A stretch of DNA of 64,000 nucleotides. It comes from Owenia fusiformis (Eukaryota > Annelida > Polychaeta > Sabellida > Oweniidae). The notes beneath the pieces are model-generated. The model saw only the letters and a program-made list of their open reading frames with translations, was not told the origin of the DNA and did no database searches. How positions within the stretch are numbered: position 1 is the first letter of the stretch; each line of letters starts with the position of its first letter. The stretch covers positions 27,770,166 to 27,834,165 of the forward strand of contig CAIIXF020000011.1 in assembly GCA_903813345.2 (NCBI GenBank). The letters run 5' to 3'. A program made the position numbers and the translations under genes. Below, piece by piece: positions 37,901 through 46,900 of this stretch.

Positions 37901-40900
37901 CCTTTCCACATTGCTTCTAACTCCAAATATGTGAATATTGCTTGATACTAAATTAGTGATGATAATAGAAGTCTCAGTCATTTTTACACACTTATTGTTT
38001 GTGAAATCAATATGAAAGTTTTGCTTTATAATTGATTGATCCATTAATTGTTGATAGCCTTATATTCATTGTATATTTACATCGAATAACTTCTTTTCAG
38101 GCCAATGTGGACATAGGATCTGTTGTATCAGAAAGACTAAAGGCTGTGAGAAAACTACAGGACAATCCTAATGACGTACAAGCCATCAATGAAATGTATA
38201 AAGTCAATAAAAAGGTAAGCACACTTGCAAAGTTTGAGATCCCACAGTCACTCCATTAATTCAATCTTCAAGATCAAAATGTTTGCTACTCTTGCTCCTT
38301 TTAATGAAGCTATGAAGTTGCAAGTGTGAAACATTTCCTATTCATGTGGAAACTGACACAGTCAAGGAATGAATGTTAGATTAAACGATTACAATAAAAA
38401 TACTCCATATTTGTTTATTCAGATTCTTCGATATTTATAGCAGTGGCACTCACAGCAGTTTCTATGAACTATTTATTTCCTACCTCTTTTATTTACATAT
38501 TGGTATTTCTCATCTGTTAATTTTGTCTTGAAACAGTTGAGTAAATGTGTGGCAGAGCTCTAACCTGAAATTGTATGGACCACACTGAAATTGTATGGAC
38601 CACACTGAAATTGTATGGACCACACTGAAATTGTATGGACCACACTGAAATTGTATGGACCACACTGAAATTGTATGGACCACACTGAAATTGTATGAAT
38701 CACACTGAAATTGTATGGACCACACTGAATTTTAGATTGTTGAAAATGAGTTGAAAATTGGAAATACAGTCAGCTATTTAAAAGATTACAATTAGTCTGA
38801 AGCCATAGACCATTTATTTGTCTCCAAGAGTAAAGAATCTTCCATCTGAGGCTTTCTAAATTGAATTATGGTCCACATCTCACTTTATTTTTCTATACAT
38901 GCTGAAATTACGTGCAGGTCTGTTGTTAATCCAGTGGGCCCAACAAACCTCATATGTACATAATATGTGTAATGCTTTTAGATGAGCCAGTGGGCAGAGT
39001 CCAAGAACCAGCCAGGGGCTTTCACCGGGTCAACAGGGGCCAAAGTCCTGTCTCAATCTGAACTCATGGGGCCAGATAAGAAACGACAGGCTTGGATCAA
39101 AAAGGTAAAGAACCGGGTTATGTTTTTGTGTTGTATTTGAAGCAAAATGTTTTGTGCATAACTCTGTTAAATTGTATTCAACAAATTCATCAATGAGGAA
39201 TAATATGATTTGACTCAAGTTCAAACTTTGGTACACGATTAAAACATTAAAATTGTTCTGTGAAGTTGCATTTACTACATGGAATGATCTTGCCATGGTT
39301 GATTAAATCTCAGTTTAAGACCTTAGGGTTTCCAAGTGTGTTAGCCCATGTTGTGGTGATGTTCTCATGAAGTGTCTCGTACAGTAGTCCATGCACAATT
39401 CATTTAGCTTCAGAAAGTTCATTTTAACAGGAGAGAGCTAGAGCTGCTGGAAGGAGCATGGAGAACAGACTGCCTGGAGAGAGAGAGAAGCCAGTCACAA
39501 GAATGGGACTGATAGTGCTATAGAATGCCTGCTTTAGTATTTAGAACTTGGTAGTTATACTTCACTCTGGTGATATACTACCAATGTCCACTGGGCTTTG
39601 TATAGCACTATTAATGTCTTATACTTTAACATTGTATTGTCCTATCTTATGTGCAGGTCTGACATGTCTTTGTATCTGATGCATTGACATGAAAGATGTG
39701 TCCATTTAGATAGAAGATGAATACAATACGGGGAATTATCCTCTTATTTTGTCTTGAGATACATACACCGGAGTCAAATAACTTTGAGGTTGTCACAATG
39801 TTTATTATCAAGATTGACCTGGTGACTGTATATCAAAATCACAAACTATATCTACTTGACTTGACCTGTATAGTTTATATTTTTTGATAATAGTAGATTT
39901 AGTTTGTGATTATAATGACTTGTAATATTCCACGTTTTTCTTTTGGCGTCAGAGATCAGTTAGTTGGCCTCAGAGATCAGTTAGTTGGCCTCAGAGATCA
40001 GTTAGTTGGCCTCAGAGATCAGTAAGTTGGCCTCAAGAGATCAGTTAATTGGCCTCAGATGCCAAGAGAATCAAACCTACTAGCTTCCCAGAAACCTTCC
40101 TTCTAAAATCCACCTATGTTTAAATAATCAAATATGAGTAAACTCTTTGAAATCCTTGCGTGGTTGAATCCCGTCAGAAGTTTTTTAATGTTGATTCAAG
40201 TGATGTTTTCGAAAATTCTAAAAAAACAATAATGAAATGTTTGAAGCTGGTAGATTGAAGGAACAGGTGACATATCAAATACTTCTCGACTTGTAACAAC
40301 ATAAGTTCGGTTATTTCAATCTGGGCTAGATTGACTCGACCTAGACAGGATCACTTTGACCTCAGCGTGGTCATTTTGACCTAGGAAGGATCACTTTGAC
40401 CTCATCCTGGTCATTTTGACTTAGGCAGGATCACTCTGACCTCATCTTGGTCATTTTGACCTTGGCTGGGTTCCTTTGATTTTGGCTTGGTCATATTGAC
40501 CTTGGTTGGGTTGTCTTGACCAGTACTGAAATATTTGACGTGGTACCTGTTAAAAGATGGTATATTACAGGCCATTACTCAAGTATGGAGTTGTGAAGTT
40601 TAGGTCGGTGTGACTAAATGTGACGAGTCTTGATACCTGTGCTGACATCTAGTGGCGAGTGTAAGTACTCAATGCGTGGGCTTTCTGGTTTTTCCACTTA
40701 GAACAAGCAATTTCCAATAAACTATTTTTTTTTATTGTTACATAAATCTTCAGTTTCCATCAGTTCACCAGAAAGCCTAGTATTGAGGTCAAGTTGCCTT
40801 TGTAATTAATAAATTTTTGCATGAAGATAAAGCTGGTAAAATTGTAAAAGATATTAAAAAATGCAGATGATTTCTTCCAGACTCTGTTTTATAGATCTAC

Positions 40901-43900
40901 TTGTTAAAAGCAACTTCGATAAAAATGAAATGAAATGTACAGTTGAATTGTCAAACTTAATTCAAAATAAACAGACCCAAAACAAGGTTCTTTGATCAAG
41001 TGATATTTTATTGCTTAGAATTTAGAGAAATAAAATATTTTCAAAATATTTACGAAATTGTAATTAGTTTCAGTTGTATTACAATGATAAAAGTTCTGGA
41101 AGTCGTAAGTTTTAAAACCCAAATCATAACAGTAATCAAAACGATGAAAACATGAACCCCAAATATATCTGATTCCTCGTATTGATTTTATATATTGTTC
41201 TGTAGGACGTGTTCACCAATGCTGCCCCCCTAGGTGCAGGGATAGGTAAGCTCCTCTTACAGAGGATGGGCTGGCATGAGGGACAGGGACTCGGTAAAGA
41301 CAACGAGGGAAGCAAGGAACCACTCATGCTCGACTTCAAAATTGATAGAAAAGGTGAGTGTATTTTTCAGTGTCACCAAAAGTGGTGACATATTGGTAGT
41401 TTTATAACTTTGTTGTGGATGGTGTTCAGTGTTCGGCTGAGAAATTAAATCTAAGGATGAACTGTAAAAAAGTGGATTAAAACACATGATTTTATCTAGG
41501 TATTTGCTCTGACCATCGTGGCTTGGAAGTGGTCACACTTAAAGAATAGCTTGTTCAAATGCATGTGTTATTTTACTGCTTTGTAACCATGCTGACTGAT
41601 GCTCCACATTGAGCGTTTTACTCCATTAAGATTGATTTATTCCATTCCGTTCCGTTCTGTTCCAGACAAAAAATGAATTCTAATAACCATGTTATTTTGC
41701 AGGTCTACAGAGCATGGGAGAGAAAGCCAAGGGGGCAGGTGTAGGAGTGAGGGTCATACAGAAGGATTTGTCAGGTAATCATGGGAGAGAAAGCCAAGGG
41801 GGCAGGTTTAGGAGTGAGGGTAATACAAAAGGATTTGTCAAATAATCATGGGGGAGAAAGCCAAGGGGGCAGGTGTAGGAGTGAGGGTAATACAGAAGGA
41901 TTTGTCAGATAATCATGGGGGAGAAAGCCAAGGGGGCAGGTGTAGGAGTGAGGGTAAAATAGAAGGATTTGTCAGGTAATCATGGGAGAGAAAGCCAAGG
42001 GGGCAGGTGTAGGAGTGAGGGTAATACAGAAGGATTTGTCAGGTAATCATGGGAGAGAAAGCCAAGGGGGCAGGTGTAGGAGTTAGGGTAATACAGACTG
42101 AAGGATTTGTCAGGTAATCATGGGAGAGAAAGCCAAGGGGGCAGGTGTAGGAGTTAAGGTAATACAGAAGTATTTGTCAGGAAATCTTGGGAGAGAAAGC
42201 CAAGGGGGCAGGTGTATGAGTGAGGGTAATATAGAAGGATTTGTCAGGTAATCATGGGAGAGAAAGCCAAGGGGGCAGGTGTAGGAGTGAGGGTAAAATA
42301 GAAGGATTTGTCAGGTAATCATGGGAGAGAAAGCCAAGGGGGCAGGTGTAGGAGTGAGGGTAATACAGAAGGATTTGTCAGGTAATCATGGGGGAGAAAT
42401 GGGGTGAGGGTGGAGTGGGGTCATACAAACTGAGACTCATGTCAATTTTTGCAGTTTGCATATTTGTTTATTCATCAATTAGATCAATGTTTAGTGTACA
42501 GGCAACTGACACCCATACGGGTGTATATAGTTACATATGATTATATCACACTGACAGATATACACAGCAGTGCTCTCACCACATTGAAATAACTGAGGCA
42601 CAGCGCCTCAATGTTTTTCATAACACCAAAAAGCTCTCCAATTCAATTCAATGTACCTCATAAAATGTTGCAGTAAAAAATAAGGGAATTCAAACTACAA
42701 AAAATCCTGGGAGAGCACTGTTCAGGATTGATGATTTTACACACTCAATTAATCCAGCTTAACGCCTATGTCATAAAGATTTGATTGAATATTAACCCTT
42801 TACCATTGTTCTAATGCCTATAAACTGTAATGTTCAATTTTAAATGATCATTAATAATATTGTAATATCCCAAATCACTTTATATGAAAATGGTAAGTCT
42901 CCTCTGTCGGATCCAGAAGCTAACAAGGGGGGCCCACATTCCCACAAGTCAGGAAAAAAATTTGCACTTGCGCAGAATAAAAAAATTTAAGGTCCATTTT
43001 TAGATAATTTGGCTTAAAAAGCCCCAGAAAGGCAAGGTTATGCCCAAAAAGGCCAATTTTTTGAGACCCTGCAAAATTTTTGGGCCTCTGAATATTTTTT
43101 TTGGCACACCCCATGCCCCCCATCCATGGATCCCCCAATGGTCTCATTTAAGACGGGGTAATTGTATTTCTTTTAATTGCTTTGTTTGTAGATTTATGTA
43201 TTAGATTGCGCTGCATGAATGTATTCTGTCCCTTACAGTACTGCTTAGCTGTATACACAGGGGAGTGTCAATCCCATCATGCGAGACACCCTCACATGGT
43301 GATGCATTATGGGTTGAACCTCCCCTGGCCCTGATGTACACCATAATTTCCAGGTAAACATCCTGTCTCTGCTCTGATGGAAATCACAAAGAAACGTCAC
43401 TGGCCAGCTCCGTTATTTCAAGATGTTCACGAAAGTGGACCTGCTCATAAGAAGAACTTCCTATGCAAGGTAATAATTACATGTGTTTCTGACGTTCCCG
43501 TGTCGTTACTTTTTTAGGTAAACATCCTGTTTCCGCATTGGTGGAGATATGCAACAAGAGACGCTGGGGTACACCCAATTTTATTCTACAACACGAAAGT
43601 GGACCTGACCATAAGAAACACTTTCTGTATAAGGTAGAGTTTATGAAATCCGCTGGTTGTGTTAGGCTGCTTTGTTGCTTGATTGTATTAAAATGTATTA
43701 AGCTATCGTTGTGTATTCATCTCATACATCAACTGGTTGCATGGGTTCCTTCAAAATCATGCAGTTTTTCTCTAGTTTTAGCTCTTTTTAATTGATTTTG
43801 GCCCAACATTGTCAAGTTTGAACTCCCCTCCCCTAGGAATTTTTTAAAACTGCCCTGAAATTGACTTATTTGACATTTTTTTAAGATTATTTATTCAATA

Positions 43901-46900
43901 CTATACAAATATTGAATGACGTTAAGTGCAATACCTGTATAAATTTCTGAGGGTGTATTCCACACAGCCCGAAGGGCAAGTGGAATACATCCCCCGGAAA
44001 TATATACAGGTATTGCACGAAAGCAGAATTCAATATTTGTTTTATTATTTCATACATATTAACAGTTTAACAATATTAATTTATTAACTATAAATTGTCT
44101 CAAAAATCAAAAATTGGATTAATAATGCCACATGTCCAAAGACAAGTAGTCTATACATGTGACGTCACATTCGTTGAATACCTGTATTTATTTTTCTAAA
44201 AATACACCTTTCACATCAATGACTTGCACATGAATGGAATACCTTGTGGTATTTTTAGTCACATGGTACATGACTGACCAATCACATGCTGATTATCACT
44301 ACAGAGAAATCTCATTTATGGGTCACCTTGTATGTTGCAATTATTCAACACTTTGATTAGTATAGACTACCCAGTATATTAAAAATATTCAAAAATTTGA
44401 AAATTGGTAACCCTGTACTTTGTATTTATAGTGGGGGGAATTTACCCCTATATTAGGCAGAATATTTCAGATGGTGATACAAGTATAAACTTTGGCTTTT
44501 CTGCTTCTTAAAACCTTTTTCTAAAAATCTGTCCCTGTGATCGACGGAATATTTCACTTCTTCCTTCCAAAATCCAAGATGGCCGACAAAGTATGACTTA
44601 AATAACATGTAGGGTGGGCAAAAATCTTTTTTTTGGAAAATTCATGCTCTCATGGTGAAATGTTGTTCTTTAAGGTGAAAATAGTCATGTGAATTTTTTT
44701 CAAATTTTTAAACTGAATTTTAGCCCTCTCCAATGGCCCCAAAGTGTGACGATTTGGCGTAAAATGGGAAATAATGTTCATTTTCTAGGTTCAAATAAAG
44801 AATGCAATGACAAATAACATTAATTATTATTTAAAAAACATCTAATAACTTTGCCTGATACTACAATATGAAGATTTCAATTATTGAAAAATTGAAAGTA
44901 TTTTTTAAAAAGCGTTGAAAGTGCCCTACCCCATAAAATTGGAAAAAGGAAGTTGTGCTCAATTTTATCATTCTGTAGGATTAAGTTAGAAACGTGTATC
45001 AACAGAAAACAAATAAGTACATTCAGACCATCTTCAAAGGTAACTGGATATTATAATATGATTATTATAACTATATAGGACACAACATATTTTATATATG
45101 TGTATGATTATATGTTTATGTAGTACATGTATCACTATGTAATGTAATGTAATCATAAAATAGAGAGGTTGCTATGATTTCATCAGAGTATGATTAGACA
45201 TGTTTATCTCTATGTTTAGAGCTGTAGTATACAACATACACACATAACACATAATACTGTTATGAAGTCAAGTCAAAATAAATAATTAGAAGTTAAGCAA
45301 GGTTCATTTCTGACACCCTTCTTATTTTGTATACTCACAAATTGGTACAATGGATACTCTATTTAATTTAATGAATTTAACATCATTGGTACTACTGTTC
45401 TATAAATAGGAATATACATTCACTAATTTACAAAAGTCATTATTATATAGGAGCCATTTAAGGTTCACTTTTGACACCCTTCTTATTCTTTACACTTACA
45501 AATGCACTAATTTACAACAAAATCAATTTGTGTACATTGCCAAAACAACTGAACATTGCGTACTGAGTGAGTTTTGGAGATTTATCAATGTATTTACCAT
45601 GTTTTACAACTACAACACCATTACTTTGACACCAGCAAGAAAATAATTGCAGAATTTTGCCATGAGTTTAAACAATGGAGTATCATTGCTTGTGGCACTA
45701 TTGTCCTTCAAGTTTTGTTGTGATTAGCAGCTTTAGTCTTTTTTGTCAGTTTAATTTCCATTCTTTCTGCTTCTACCCCTAAAGCTGCATACAAACTCAG
45801 AGAGGTTGGAAAACAGGTTGATCAAACCTCACTCAGTTATTCAGCCAGCTCTGCACAATGCAGCCATAGTCACCATTTTTCTGTTTGGCCTATTTCTAAG
45901 AGAGCCTTCTTCCACTCTGTTGCTGTAACTCCAGCAGAATTTAACAGCCAGGAAAGGGACTATCATATTGTTCTGATGTGATGACAATCAAATCATTTGG
46001 GCAATAAAGGAGTCTCATTGTAATAGTCATTACAATTAGTCACCTTTCTATCTGTTGCCTGAATCACATATGTTGCTTTAGGACTCTTTAGGCAGTTTGA
46101 GGTACTTGTGACAATTGGATCAATATGTTGGATGTTCTATTAGGCCATCCTGCCTTGTCTAGTTGATTGGGTAAGTTTTGTGTCATTTAGTGTTCTAGAA
46201 GGATATGACAGGGAGCTTCCAGGAGACTGCAACATTTGATATGATTCCCAGGTTACTAGGTTTTTTAGTTCAGTGAAGATACACAAAATGGCTATTTCAG
46301 TGTCATTTGCTGGAGTGACCCCATCAATCCATGAAAATGTGATACTAATATGTTGGATGTGGGTTACCATTTCTCATTTTAAATTCATTGCACTCCTGCC
46401 ATGATTCCCTTCTCTAAAGGCTGCCAACCAGTGGTGATTGTTTCAGTCAAGAATCTCAACTGAATACCTTCAAGGTGCTCTATCTCAAGGCCAATCACAT
46501 GTTGAGGAACATTATTATAATGCTTCAAAGCTGTTGAGTTCATTTGTGTGGTACACTGCTGCCTTAGTTATATCAAGCCATTCAATTGGCAAGTTGGTTT
46601 TGTGTTGCTTTGTTTCTGCTTTTAGCTGTGTTATAGCTGCAACATCACATGGCCTTTACTGTTGACCTCACTGTAGACAACTCGACACGGGGCTCTAAAC
46701 TCAGCAAGTCTCTAGACATGTTTAGTTTGCTTTTGTAAAAAATCTGTACTTAAATGTTCAGTATTGTGCAATTCCACATGTAATTCTGTATAATTGATAA
46801 GTTCTTGTCTACCTGCCCTTATTTCATCATACTATTAAGAGATTGTGATAATAATGGACTAAGGTAGAACCTTGAAAGACTACTTCAATGTTTGCATTGA

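Noticed and set aside
41775-42395. CRISPR-like or regulatory repeat array
   Set aside because: Units are directly adjacent without unique spacers and are copies of a coding exon in a eukaryotic intron.
42920-43147. 75-residue minus ORF
   Set aside because: Falls in a repeat-like GC block within SON intron 13, with no protein-like conservation that I can recognise.
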